Shown: in pieces, positions 10,611 through 21,470 of the stretch
How positions within the stretch are numbered: position 1 is the first letter of the stretch
How the letters are laid out: the number at the start of each line of letters is the position of its first letter
NCBI GenBank assembly: GCA_037952775.1
Contig: JBANAY010000004.1
Coordinates: forward strand, 9,672,001-9,736,000
Reading direction: 5' to 3'
Origin: Clonostachys chloroleuca
Taxonomy: Eukaryota > Ascomycota > Sordariomycetes > Hypocreales > Bionectriaceae
Length of the DNA stretch: 64,000 nucleotides
Notes under the pieces: model-generated
Told to the model about the DNA's origin: nothing
The model's database searches: none
The model's input: the letters and a program-made list of their open reading frames with translations, nothing else
Program-made: the position numbers and the translations under genes

Positions 10611-11957
10611 ATGGACATTGCCGTATCGCAGGCAGCCTCTCTTGGCACCGCGGCGTTACAATACCTAAATGAATTGCTAGACAGCCGAGAAACCGCAAAA
10701 TGTTGGTATGGAGAGAATCACTACCACGATTTTACGAAATGGAATTTATTTTCACGTAATATATTGGTAGCGAATCCATCACGAAAAATAACCAAAGTCT
10801 TCACAATAAGGGCTGGTGGTTGGGACAAAGCCATTGGAGAATGCGTCTATAACCATCAGCTGTGGCGAAGATTCGCCGTGAGGACCGATGGAGACTGCAG
10901 CTGGCTTCCAATATACGAAGCTGTATCCGAAAAGGACAAGAAATCTTATCTTTCGGGGGCTAAGAAATCCGCTGGCTTTGTAGCGACTGCCAAATCACTT
11001 CCTGCCGCACGCTTAGATGCCTGGGGCTTAGTGGTACTTTCGCTAGCAAACGGAGCAAAGCCTCAAGTTACACATAACTCAAATGGGGGTTTCTATGCGG
11101 AATTGAGTGGAAAAGATTTTGTTATAACAATGTGGCAGCAAGATATCAGTGGGGAGATTGTAGGCCATATCGAACCAAGGGCTCAAGCCTCAGAGCGACA
11201 TACAGCCATGACCTCTCCCGAATGGCAGAATCTGCTTTGGTATGGGCATTCCTTCAGTAAGCACCACCACATGTTTGGCTGGCCCTTGAACGGAGTTCCA
11301 TTACAGGAACCACCAAAAAATCTTACGACAAGTCACCATGACGGAGAATTAAAGGTGCTGGTTATGGATAATCAATGGGCAGAAATTCTGCAAGACCGGC
11401 TTCGTGACGCTCTGTATGAATGCTATGATACCTGGGACGCTGTTCAAAAGGATCTCGAGCAGCAAAAAAAATTATCAGACGAAAACAAAAACAAGATCGA
11501 ACAGACCAAGGACCATATTAAGAGCTTTAAACTTATACTTGTCGACAAAGTTAATGCCATAGAAACATCTTTGGTCTTCGAGCTAAGGGAACACGATATC
11601 CTCCATTACGCTACAAATCAGCTAAATTTTGCGAAGTCGCTCAACCAGAATCAGCTGAAGGAGAATCAACAAATGGAGGAAGGTAGCCATAGTGGAGGTA
11701 GCCGCACTGAGGCGAACCATAATGAGGAGAGTCTTAGCGACGCGAATCTCAGTGAGGCAAGTATCAGTGAGGCGGAGCACCAGAGGGAAAATCATCAGGA
11801 GAAACAGGAGACGGAAAACCGGCAGAGTAGCATAATCCAGAAGCTACTTCAACGGCAAAAAGTAGTAGTTGCTCTTACCCGACTTTTAGTCCTGCCCCAG
11901 AGGATCGATTATATTCTAAGCACTCGTACGACTGGCACATGTGTCTTAGTAGTTTGA
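10611..11957 (+). CDS. Unknown 449-residue protein carried inside the inner TIR element
   Basis: The start is the ATG at 10611 (MDIAVSQAASLGTAALQYL). An upstream in-frame ATG at 10512 would add 33 residues of AT-driven sequence and is less likely. The core is well formed and looks cellular: RETAKCWYGENHYHDF, KVFTIRAGGWDKAIGECVY, LPAARLDAWGLVVLSLANGA and DFVITMWQQDISGEIVGHIE. A coiled-coil-like segment (QKDLEQQKKLSDENKNKIEQ) follows, then a Ser/Glu/Asn-rich stretch with short repeats (SDANLSEASISEAEH). I see no HTH, DDE triad, zinc finger or reverse-transcriptase motif. The C-terminus (from about residue 425) looks degenerate or newly added. Codon use is AT-rich compared with the flanking host genes, which fits residence in the element. 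Function unknown; I call it cargo rather than transposase. Confidence 0.7.
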   Translation: MDIAVSQAASLGTAALQYLNELLDSRETAKCWYGENHYHDFTKWNLFSRNILVANPSRKITKVFTIRAGGWDKAIGECVYNHQLWRRFAVRTDGDCSWLPIYEAVSEKDKKSYLSGAKKSAGFVATAKSLPAARLDAWGLVVLSLANGAKPQVTHNSNGGFYAELSGKDFVITMWQQDISGEIVGHIEPRAQASERHTAMTSPEWQNLLWYGHSFSKHHHMFGWPLNGVPLQEPPKNLTTSHHDGELKVLVMDNQWAEILQDRLRDALYECYDTWDAVQKDLEQQKKLSDENKNKIEQTKDHIKSFKLILVDKVNAIETSLVFELREHDILHYATNQLNFAKSLNQNQLKENQQMEEGSHSGGSRTEANHNEESLSDANLSEASISEAEHQRENHQEKQETENRQSSIIQKLLQRQKVVVALTRLLVLPQRIDYILSTRTTGTCVLVV

Positions 11958-12126
11958 TAAGGGTTATTTTTTTTTTCCTCTTAGTTCCCATATTAATAGC
12001 AGATTGAATATATCATTTAGTCTTGTTAGTCAAAGGAGCTGGACGCCTCTGGAATACATCGTCAGGACCAGGCATCAACACATATCCATTAATCGAGGTA
12101 CCATTGAGGGATCTCACTTCTTCCTC

Positions 12127-12363
12127 TTAGGCTCCTCCTCCAGTAGCGCGTCCTCTAGCATTCGCCTCTAGATTCTCCTCCACTACAGCTTCAACTCCGC
12201 CGCCTTTGGCTCGCTCTGAGTCCTCTTCTTCTTCTGCAGCCTTAGGTTCCCAAGCCTTTTCCTCAGGGTCCTCCGCTTCAGGTTCTTCATCCTCTAAGCG
12301 AGATTTTCCTAACATCTCATATTCCGCTGGGGCAGGTGCTCCAGTCGTCTCGTATTCTGCCAT
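12127..12363 (-). CDS. Possible small acidic protein inside the element
   Basis: A 78-codon frame from an ATG at 12363 (MAEYETTGAPAPAEYEMLG) with a Glu-rich middle (EEEEDSERAK) and a Gly/Ala-rich end. The opposite strand is also open through here, so this may be low-complexity DNA rather than a gene. No family is recognised. Confidence 0.25.
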   Translation of the reverse strand: MAEYETTGAPAPAEYEMLGKSRLEDEEPEAEDPEEKAWEPKAAEEEEDSERAKGGGVEAVVEENLEANARGRATGGGA

Positions 12364-13150
12364 TCTTTAACACTGGGTCTGCTCCTTCGCACCAAGCGCA
12401 GTCGAATCGTAAAATAGATTGGGGAACCTACACTCTGCAGCAGAAGAGTAACAAATACCCCGCTCTGCAGCAACATTTCGAGTAAATCGTCTTAGCGCTC
12501 AGCTCTTTCAGCGTTGATGGATTTTAAGCCCCAGTATCGCGGTGCACTTTTAATAGAATAAGAGATGGAAAATGTAGAATATCCGAACCTAAATTCTAGT
12601 AGTTTCAGCTCCGTTGATGCTAGCCGCCATGAGGTGTTGGATTAACTCAGCACCATCGAATTACTCTGGTCGGCATCCTTCAGCTGTGACAGTAACCGTT
12701 AGTATAGAAAAAAATGACAGTGGCCAAATTCGCACTATCACAAACTGTGCATGCGCCACGGTTCCATTTTTGGCCACTTTTGGCAAAACTCCGATGGTAA
12801 ATTACTGACGCTGAACCCGCACCCAATGTAGCAGAAATTCAAATTGAGAAGAAAATATAATAAAAAACATATTGAGTGCTGTAGAGACTCTGAGCGCTAT
12901 AGAGACTCCTCGTATCCTAGACTAGAGTTGCTAAGTTGCGGCAAGTCATATAGGCCTAGTTGATGGCCAGGGTTGGCGGCCTAAATATGTACTTTGCAAG
13001 GTAACAAAGAAAAGCCCCATGAGTCATATTAGTGGGGCTCATAACAGAACAAGGGAGTGACTTTGCTATTACTGCGTTACATTCTTATCCGCACTATGAC
13101 CAGCCACGCTTGGTCTAAAAACAGCCTGTTTTAATATATTATAGAATAAA

Positions 13151-13180
13151 AAAAGCGGACACTCCTTTTAGTCAACCCTG
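13151..13180 (-). repeat. Right terminal inverted repeat, outer element
   Basis: Inverted copy of the repeat at 9392; followed by TA. Confidence 0.8.
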
Positions 13181-13305
13181 TATAGTCAAATTCCAATTAA
13201 TAAGAAAATCTATCTGCTCATGGACGCTAACGGAAACCCAAAATAACGCAAGACTCATTTTGTAACAAGACAAGATACTCACTCCCAATCCCTAAAGATT
13301 GCGAG

Positions 13306-14046
13306 CTACCATGTAATGGACACAGCTTTACCCTCCCAGTCCCGAACGGCTCCTTCATCTACGCTGAGCAGCTTCTCGTAGATCCACCTGCCCACGGCGG
13401 CCCGTGAAATGGTGTATCCAACTTCCTCCTTCTCCAGCTTGCCCTTGCGGACATCCTCCAGCCCTTCCCGGACCTTGACACCTTCCTTGTCGCCATCAAT
13501 CAGCAGACTGGGGCGCACAATCACAAAACGCTCCGTGCCGGCCCTGAGACGCTCCTCCATGACCTTCTTGTCCGCGTGGGGCGTAGCGAGCATCCAGTGG
13601 TACAGAGGATAAAATGCCAGGGGGTAATCTCGCTTCTGATCTGAGATGCCGGTGGTGCTAACGACAGCGAGAAGGGGGTTGCCGACAGCATTCCAATCTC
13701 GGCGGAGAGTGGTGAGGGCATCGAGGAGACCGGCGATGCCGTTCTTACAGACATCGGGGTCGGTGAACTTGAAGGTCTTGGGGTCCATTGTGCCGCCGAT
13801 TGAGAAGTGGATGGCGTCAACCAGGCGAGAGTCGTCGCCGGGAATGGTCAGGCATTTTGCGACGGCGGTGGCATCGTGCGCGTTGCCCTCGCGGATGATG
13901 AGGTTGGGGTTTGAAGCAGCGAGGTCGGCGAGCTTGGCTGGGGAGCGGAGCAGGGCGATGCAGGTGTGGCCTTGGGCGAGTGCTGCCTTGAGGGCAAAGT
14001 TGCCGCAGCCAGTTGAGGCGCCGAAGAAAGTGATGGTCTTTGACAT
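13306..14046 (-). CDS. NAD(P)-binding Rossmann-fold protein (NmrA/atypical SDR-like)
   Basis: 246 residues from the ATG at 14046. It opens MSKTITFFGASTGCGNFALK; GASTGCG at residues 9-15 is the glycine-rich dinucleotide loop of atypical SDRs, close to the N-terminus as expected. Other family features are ALLRSPAKLADL after strand 2, LIIREGNAHD (acidic turn), HFSIGG, VSTTGIS and FVIVRPSLLIDG. There is no classical YxxxK active site; a YPLAFYPLYHWML segment lies where it would be, so the protein may be a regulator or a divergent reductase. The in-frame sequence upstream of this ATG is leader. The gene begins about 120 bases from the right end of the TIR element and is intact. Confidence 0.8.
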   Translation of the reverse strand: MSKTITFFGASTGCGNFALKAALAQGHTCIALLRSPAKLADLAASNPNLIIREGNAHDATAVAKCLTIPGDDSRLVDAIHFSIGGTMDPKTFKFTDPDVCKNGIAGLLDALTTLRRDWNAVGNPLLAVVSTTGISDQKRDYPLAFYPLYHWMLATPHADKKVMEERLRAGTERFVIVRPSLLIDGDKEGVKVREGLEDVRKGKLEKEEVGYTISRAAVGRWIYEKLLSVDEGAVRDWEGKAVSITW

Positions 14047-15537
14047 GGTTGTTAATGGGTTGGTAGTAGTAGAACGATTAATGACGAAGTTTAGACAGGA
14101 TGGTGTTGGGAAACTTGTGTTGTTGTGAGTGATGATGCTCCAAAATTGCTTTCGAAGCAACAAGGGCCAGCTATACTTATAGTCATTTCCAATCAACCCC
14201 AAAAGATTCAAACCCCATCGTCACAGCAAGCATGCCATCAGATCAGCCCCACCCCGGCACCGAGATGGTGATGCTAAAGGCGGTTTCGGTTGATGTCGCC
14301 CCGCGCTCGCTCGAATTTCGCGTGGGCAACATCCGAGGGCTCAGATACGATTGGCCGCATGCCGATTGCTCTGTGGGGTTCATCGGCTGGAGGACTTGGC
14401 CTTGCATTGATCTTTGCCTCTAACAGCGCAGCCCGAAGCCAAAAAAGGAATCCCTCCAGCGCCAGCAATGGGAATGGATTAGTTGGTGGACGAAGAGGCC
14501 GCGGTCTATCCCTGATCAATATTAGCTCCCGACGGTTTGCTGAGGGCGAAACACGTTACAAGGAAGCTTTGAGGCCCTTCAATGCAGACACAGGCGACAG
14601 GGGTCGATTGCCATTCTGGGAGCATTTTGCGCCGAGAGAGATATTGATCCCGACTTGTTCGTTCCGACGGCAACGTGGATCGCCGCACACGGGCAAAATT
14701 ATCCACGGTCAGCGTAGGGATGAACCAGACGCCACATGGCGCAGCACATGGCCGCTCTAGCACCAAGGGCTGTGTCGTGCGGTTGAAGCTGATGAGTGAG
14801 TATTACAAGAAGCTCGTAGGTGAGGTAGTCAGAAGAATAATTCATATTGAAGGTGCATACTGTTAACTCAGCACATACCGTACCTAGCACATATCTAGGT
14901 ACCTATCAATAATGGCGGTGGCAACGCCAACGGAAGGTACCGACCTAGCAGAGATACAAAAGACACCGCCCAGCCCTCAGAACCAGGAAGGAAGGTGCGT
15001 CCAGGTCAGATCGCAACCGCATCTCGCACCAACAACTGCTTCCCCCAAACAATCTTTACCAAACTCAACCCAACCAAACCAAGCAACATTCATTCCTTCG
15101 TTTCATGGTCCTCCAGAAACAGAGATTCTTCCATCATTTCCCAAATTTCGCCTTTTCGCCCTTGCCCCAAACAGTTGGAAATCTATTTGGGATCATACCT
15201 TGCCCTCTAGAGCAACAAAACCAATATCCCAATCCTTGAATCGTCATTTTCCGATATCCATCAGATCAAATTCCCGATCATCCATTCGCCAAGCTCAATC
15301 ACACACTGAAACGACCCAAACAAATATCCAACCCTGAGTAAGCGCCCTTTCGCTATATCCTTATGCCAAATTCCCATTTTTCCAGCTATGTCCTAGCATT
15401 TTCCTTCCTATCAGTTTGCTAACCAACCAATCTGCCGAAGCATAGATCGTCCCGCTGCCTACAGCATGTTCATCACCCCTCCCACGTCTCGCTCTTCATC
15501 TTTCTCCCATCGACATGTCACATAAGTGGAATCGACC
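14047..15537. other. Intergenic, divergent/convergent spacer
   Basis: A 1.5 kb spacer. A frame from an ATG at 14912 (141 codons, Pro/Ser/Asn/Thr-rich) has no domain and looks like CA-rich leader-type DNA. A spliced small transcript cannot be excluded. Nothing else is seen. Confidence 0.4.
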
Positions 15538-18443
15538 TTACAGCCCGTGACCGCTGTGCAGGGATGAGTGAAGCCGGAGCTTATATAAATCATGAAATGG
15601 CATGTTCAACAGCCTCCTATCATCGACAGGACGCCATATCATAGAGGTGAATCCCGTTCCAGAAGGACCATCATCTGTTACGACACCAACAGCCAGCAGC
15701 GGCGCGGGCCTGAGACACCATGGCTCAAAATGCCTGGCACCCTTCTCCGCAAGGTCAAGTATCCGTTGCGGAATCCGAGTCCAAACCTCATATTCTGGCG
15801 TGTCGTACTCGGCTTTGTCAAAAAACTCGAGGTAGCTGCCGGGCGATATGCCAATCGCATAGCTCATCTCGTACACCACCTGCAAGGGTACAAACTCGTG
15901 CATCATCATTTTCTGGAACATGTGCGCCAGCATGACGGACTTGAGATAGAAGCGCTTGCCGAAGTAATGCACCGCTGGCCGCAAATCATGCCCAAGAGGC
16001 CTTCGGCTCTCAGAACTTGAGCATACGCTGGCGAAGAGTGCCGTGTCTTTGATCACCTGCAGCCGCGACAGAACCTCACGAGCAAGGAGCTTTGTGCCGT
16101 AAGGGTTCCTGCAAATCTGCATCAGGTCCATGAACAGCGGCTCGAGCTTTGACATATACTCGTGGAGTTTGATATGGTCGTTGATCATGAATGGACGGTT
16201 ATCCGTGTCGGGGCAGTCCACGGATGTAGGCCTTCCTACAGCACATAGTGCAAGAGCCTCATTCCACGGGGTATCGAAGATGCAGGTGATGTCCACCTCA
16301 CAGCCTTCACGGATCTATGTACAAGAGAAGATAGGTCAGATGGAGGACTACGTGGGAAGGGGGTATCTTCACTACACTCACCAGAAGCCCATGAATCTCA
16401 TTGGAGACGGCCGTGTCCAGGGGGTCGTTGAGGTCGGGTGGTCCCCTGACCAGCCAAAGTTCGGCAATCAAGTTCTTGCACAAACGGGCGTACTCGGGAG
16501 CTTTCTTCCCCTGGAGGAAAAGCTTCAAGGTTCGCTCAGTCAAAGTCAAGGCAGTCAGGAGCTCGGGGGTCACGAGCCTATCAGCCAGTCCATATTTGGC
16601 AAAGCGAAGCACCATCCCCAACTCCTCTTGAATGCCATGAGAAGCTCGGGCGTACCCGTAACTCTCATCGACATCTTGCAGTCTGCCAAGATGGAACTGG
16701 TGCCACGTGTAACAGAAATAATACGCCGAGTTGCGCAGAGCGACGCTCTGTTCCAGGCGCCTTGGGATCTCTGGGAGGTAGCACATGTGGACACTACTTA
16801 GCCCCATCCCATGGGTATACCCTAGCATGGTTCCCGCCAGATGACCCGTCAGATAATCAGCCGGAGTGAGAGAGGGGTTGATGAAGAGACGCGGAACATC
16901 TCCTTCGTCTGCAGGTGTCTCAACATGATTGATGACCGAGTCAAAGTCCGGCTGTACTCGGAGTGGTATAGGATGAACCAGAGGTGGACTGTTGATGTCG
17001 GCATCCTCATCGTCCATGTTCCCGGTGAATTGGCCCTGAGCTGAGTCGGACACGAGCATAGCATCGACATCAGAGCGTTCAACGCTCAACATGTGCGCTC
17101 TAAGTTGCGCTGGAGTGATGAAGGCGATGGGTGGAAGGGTCCGAGAGCTTCCACCACTCAAGCCATCTCTATCAGATGCATCGTTCACGTCATCGCTCAC
17201 TTCATTGATGGCATCGCTCATCTTCTCAGCCCGGGCGTCTTCGGCATCGTACATGCTATCGCTCACGGAATCTTCCATGGCGTCACCCGCCAATCGAATC
17301 ACCTTGCCATCGCGCAGTTCTTCCCATAAATCCTCGATGATGACCTGGGTGAATTCATTCCACCTATCATTGCCCATCTCATCGTCTTCTTCATCTTCAA
17401 AGTCATCATCATCGATGTCATCGTCGATGTCATCGCTCATGTCATCGTCCTCATCGTCACTCATGGGCGTGCCAGACCGAAAGGGCGGCTCGCCAGTGTG
17501 TAGAGTCACACTGGAGTCTCCATCGCTCATGGGCGTGCCAGACCGAATGTGTTCATGGTCATCGAGGCACAGAGTCACACTGGAGTCTCCATCACTCATG
17601 GGGGTTCCAGACCGAACTTGGGCATGGTCATCGAAGAATAATGTCACACCGGAGTCTCCATCGCTCATGGGAGTTCCTGGCCGACTCTGAGCTTGAATCT
17701 GAGCCGTGGATTGGTGATCAGTGCCATGATTTGCACCATTTGCCAGGGATTCAAACTGAGCTTGGGCAGGCTGGTTCATGGGAGAAGCTACACCAAAGTC
17801 CTGGTCCTTCCATGGGAGCATGGAGGTCTCCGCAAAAGCATCTCTCACCCCGTTCTCCCAAAGCTCAAATAATTCCTGTTGGGCTTGAGCTGCGGACCAA
17901 TGGTTATTGCCAGGTGTGTCATGAACCGCGAAGCTATCAGCTTGAGCTTGTCCAGGCTCATTGACGCGTTGAGCATCAATACGTGTGGGCTCACTCAGGG
18001 GTAGATTGTTGCCAGACATTCTATCGTTCAGGGCGTTGTCAAACCCAGGCTGTGTCAGGGATAGATTGACATTAGTCGCCACTAGAACAGGTGTTGGATC
18101 GCCCATGAATCCAGAGAGGTCACGTTGCATGGCGGCATAAGGGCTCATGGTGTTGGCAGTGTTGACATGCTTGTCATTGGTGGTGTCGCGGCTCATGCTA
18201 GAGTTCAAGCGTTTCGTCTTCTTCCGCTCCTTACGCCAAAGCTTACGCAGAGCACCAGCGATCGGGGGTCCAAGGGACCTAATGCCCCGCCGACCACGTC
18301 TAGTGCGGGATGTAGAAATCCCATAACCCTGGTGGAGAAGCACATTAGCAGGTTACCTTTGAAATTCTCGAAGACGGTGACATCCGGATTTGGGTGTATG
18401 AAGATCGTACCTGAACCTCCCTCCCTTTTCCTTTCTGATACAT
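15538..18443 (-). CDS. Large unknown protein with basic N-terminus, RSGTPMSDGDS repeats and acidic tract
   Basis: Three exons on the minus strand: 18411-18443 (MYQKGKGREVQ), 16382-18328 and 15538-16314, with introns 18329-18410 (GTACGA donor, GCTAAT branch) and 16315-16381 (GTGAGT donor). All joins keep phase and give 918 residues. A second possible start is the ATG at 18196. The N-terminus is strongly basic (RTRRGRRG, RKLWRKERKKTKR), a likely nuclear signal. About residues 226-305 hold four copies of a 22-23 residue repeat beginning R(S/P)GTPMSD, followed by an Asp/Glu block (DDIDDDIDDDDFEDEEDDE). The C-terminal half is ordered and mostly helical in composition (YYFCYTWHQFHLGRLQDVDE, YFGKRFYLKSVMLAHMFQKM) with no known domain. 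The SGTPMSD repeats look like phosphorylation sites. A nuclear regulator is plausible but unproven. Confidence 0.7.
17450..17684 (-). repeat. Four tandem 66-69 bp coding repeats (RSGTPMSDGDS)
   Basis: Within the gene above. Each unit encodes R-S/P-GTPMSDGDS-x-VTL followed by 8-10 variable residues; the last copy merges into the acidic tract. The Ser-Gly-Thr-Pro core is nearly invariant while the spacer varies, so it is a constrained motif rather than fresh duplication. Confidence 0.85.
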
Positions 18444-20632
18444 GGGAAATCAGGGATGTGGTGGGGTGTCCGGGGTAGCAGTGTCCTCAAGAAGTTGAAA
18501 TAGTTGAGAGTGAAGGGTGCTTGGGATGAAGAGAAGAGAGTTCATTTGCCTTGAGAGCAAAGACCAGCCGAGTTCAAATACTCGATTGGTCCTGGCACAG
18601 GGTTGATGAACTTGAGCCTGAGGGGAAGTACCATCAAAAGGAAACATACTGGACTGTCGAAAGCAGAGCAAGCATTCGGTGGCGTTCGACTGCTCCAGCT
18701 AGTTGCATGCTGACGGCGCTTTGACTTTGGACTTTTTTATTATCCTGCAAAGCTCTGAGACACCAAATTGGATTGTCACTGGCTGCCGGTAAGAATGGCT
18801 TTCGACTGGGAGTTTGGGCCCCTCTCGGTGGACGGCGATGCATACCAGATGGTGTGATAGTGTGAAGCCAAAAAAAAGATATATCATTTTCACGGGACTC
18901 TTGGTGATGACAGACCGCTTCTCATGTGGTCATCGGGCGTCATGATCCCAGCCGGCCAAGAGCACAATGGATAAAGTGGAATATTTTCAAAAAGTGAGGC
19001 TGTCAAGTCCTCCACTTTGTCTTGTGGAGGGCCCGCTGATCTTTCGATAGTGCGAAAAGCCATCTGCAAGTGATTCTCCTCTGGGGGCTGGCGCCCGCAC
19101 ATGCTGCCTCTACAGCCAAACAACGATAAGGGAACAATAAGGCTGTTGGAGGGTATCGTTTCTTTTTCCTTTTCAGCTCCGGCTGCTCCTTATTTCAAAT
19201 GCCTAGCGGCAACAGACTCCGCACAATATGCAGCCGACAACTTACCAGGGTGGCATCTAGTTTCCTCGTGAGATTTCCCCTCTTTCCTAGCCGAACCGAA
19301 AATGGTCAGACGGGCATAAGAATCGGTTTCGTGCGGGTGAAGTGCAACCATCTCGACAATCTGACCAATAGACGCCTTTTTTTTCCCTAGAATCGCCTGG
19401 ACAAAACCGATCGATCTGCAGATTAGGTTTCTTTGGCCAATGAGCCGTAGTTTCTAGCCAGTTTTCTCCGGCCCGAGAAAGTTGAGTGTGTGGGATTTCT
19501 CCATCGCTTTAGTCGTGCTCTCACGAGAGAACAGTGGCTTGCTAGAAAATATTCTATCACATGAATATATGACAGAAATCCCAACACTGTGCTGATACGA
19601 TACACGTGTCGCTGTTGCCTTCTCCCCCTACGAAAGTTCAAGACATATGGCAAGTGGGCTGTCTCAGAAGCAAGGAATACTGGTAGTTTCCTCAGAGGTC
19701 ATTGTACCTCGCACCAGAGCTATAGTGCAAAGTGACAATCTGCATTATCATGCCCGCAAATATCAATGAGAACGCCACAGCAGCCGAATTGTTTCCATAC
19801 ATACTCTCATGTCATCATTATCAACCAACCATGCAGAGAGCTAGTCGCCAGCATGAGCCTGCTTCGGCGAATAGCATCGTCCCTCCATACACCAGTCTCC
19901 TCCGCCGTGGCGTTTGAGAGCCACCCTATATCCGACTCTCTGTGTCACTCGGTACGGCTGTCGCATTCACTGTCTTCGAATGGAAATGTGTATTGGGTTC
20001 TGGAATTGCTTTTCTTGCCGTGTGAGCAGCCACTTGACTTCGCAGCAAGCTTTCACATGCGAGCTGAGGCACCCTGGTCAATGCGCCTGAGACATGGCTG
20101 CGTGAATTGAGCCATTACTGGAAGTCATAGCGGCAGACAGACGCATCGTCACGATTGGCGGCAGGAAATGCATGCATAGCGATCGAATGTAACATCGCCG
20201 TGGCGGCCGTCGTCGTCGTCAAGCCCGTTGTTGCCTAACGAGGAGAATCGGATACTGCCCAAGCCACCGAAGTAACCCTGCCAGCAGGCACTTTTGCCGA
20301 AGCTAACGGGGCATGCCGACATCTGCATTTTGCTTGAGTACGGTCTGCAGAGTCCATGCTCAGTGGCGGGCCATGTCCATGTCAATGTGGGCGGTGGCTT
20401 GCTGCATCCTCCGCATACGAGTCTGACTGCAGGCCGAAACCGTCGAGCTGCTTGGTGCACCTGACCTTGGCGAGATGAAAAGGGCCGCTTCTTGAGAACT
20501 GTAAGTTGGCGGTGAGCTCTCCCTACCCACCAGAGCTGTGAGGTCTTGCAGAGTCCTGCAGATATTCGGTCATCAATGAGAATACGGATTTGCCATCGGC
20601 GATCCGCGTAACACCCACGGAGAAATACCTGC
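18444..20632. other. Long intergenic region, no gene supported
   Basis: About 2.2 kb. A minus-strand frame at 20149-20460 with several Cys and a GYFGGLGSIRF segment is the only stretch with protein-like composition, and it has no ATG at its head. Nothing firm. Confidence 0.4.
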
Positions 20633-20905
20633 CTAGGCCCCAGAAACAGGATCTCTCAGGTGCGGAGAGGAGGGGCGAGGCGAATACGTAGCAAGAAACG
20701 CACTCATCTGAATACACAGTCTATTGTCCCTCTGTGCGGTCTTGCCTGCTGTCTGAATTTCAGGGGTATTGATCAATTCGTCCTCAGCTTTCACAGCCGT
20801 GACAAACTCTCTAACTCGGAGCCGATACGTGAAGAACCGGGAAAGCGATGATAAATCTAAGTAGAAGAAAACTAAGATTTTGAACTCGATTGGTATCTCC
20901 TTCAT
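20633..20905 (-). pseudogene. Possible F-box gene fragment
   Basis: From an ATG at 20905 the minus strand reads MKEIPIEFKILVFFYLDLSS, then LSRFFTYRLRVREFV, which resembles the start of a fungal F-box (IPxEI...IF.YLD..SL..F....R). It runs about 90 codons without further similarity. No downstream exon with F-box-protein features is seen, so it is probably a relic. The similarity is short and could be chance. Confidence 0.3.
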
Positions 20906-21312
20906 ATCCTCAAGCGGTGATAAGTGGTCCAGTGGCGAATGCCACACGTGTCGGTCAAAAAGGTCTCCCTCGGGGTTGGCCAGAGCTTCTTTGGAAATTT
21001 TGATTGAGATTGAAACTGCGTGTGGCCAATTTTCCGACTGGTGCAGAGGGTGGTCCAATAGGTAGATTTCAAGATCATATTGTACCTATGTGCGGCTGTT
21101 TCTTTGATTGGTGCAAGGGGGTGATGTATTGGAGCAGCTTTAAATTGAATAGTTCGGCTGGAAAGACTCGCACGCGCACTTTGAGGGCTTGACCGACGAC
21201 GAAAGATGAATATCTCTTCGTCGCCGGTGAGCATATGTCTTCTCGCTTACTTATTTGCAACATTATCCGACACAGGCAAAGGCAGCAAAACGTGCCGAGG
21301 GAGCGTGAGGAA

Positions 21313-21470
21313 AGAGTGGTGGAATGTGGCTGTATCAGTGTGGCTTCATTCTGTGGCTACATTTTGTGGCTTCGTCATTGTGGCTCTGTCATGTGTGGCC
21401 CAACGAAAAAACAGGAGACTGGTCCCCTACGGAGTCCGTCAATGCCTTTCGGAACGAGACTGACAGGCAG
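21313..21470 (+). repeat. TGTGG-rich dispersed repeat, copy A
   Basis: A cluster of GTGGC/TGTGGCT motifs followed by CCCCTACGGAGTCCG and AATGCCTTTCGGAACGAG (21441-21458). It shares this order with copy B at 24.5 kb. Confidence 0.6.

Larger units (their letters stand above)
9733..12828. mobile_element. Inner nested TIR element with cargo gene
   Basis: The left end (CAGTGGGGTGCAGGTCCAG) and the inverted right end (CATTGGGTGCGGGTTCAG) both follow TA and both continue into TCAGTAAT. Further in, matching inverted arms sit at 9767-9791 and 12764-12788 (25 bases, two mismatches, containing TTTTGCCAAAA and CCAAAAATGG) and again at 9821-9832 and 12727-12738 (ATAGTGCGAATT). This gives roughly 100-base imperfect inverted arms. 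The 3.1 kb interior has one long frame (10611-11957) that is not a recognisable DDE transposase, plus an acidic minus-strand frame. I infer a transposon-like unit moved by a transposase encoded elsewhere, with a captured gene. Confidence 0.65.
9392..13180. mobile_element. Outer TIR element (Tc1/mariner-type ends, TA-flanked), carrying a nested element
   Basis: The left end reads CAGGGCTGACCAAAAG and the inverted right end CAGGGTTGACTAAAAG. Both run on through AGTGTCCGCTTTTT, so about 27 of the first 30 bases pair. Each end abuts TA (9390-9391 and 13181-13182), the target duplication of Tc1/mariner/pogo elements. Two of the mismatches are C/T differences. Without the inner element (9733-12828) only about 690 bases remain, with no transposase frame, so this was probably a non-autonomous (MITE-like) copy. 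The whole block is clearly more AT-rich than its neighbours, in line with insertion rather than host gene space. Confidence 0.75.

Noticed and set aside
12127..12363. Acidic frame as remnant of a transposase
   Set aside because: Glu/Ala/Pro low complexity only; no catalytic or DNA-binding motif, so it was listed at low confidence as an unknown ORF instead.
14912..15337. 141-codon frame from a good ATG
   Set aside because: Composition is CA-rich Pro/Ser/Asn/Thr without any domain; it looks like leader or spacer DNA.
20149..20460. Minus-strand Cys-containing frame
   Set aside because: No ATG at its head, no exon partners and no family likeness; kept only as a remark in the gap entry.
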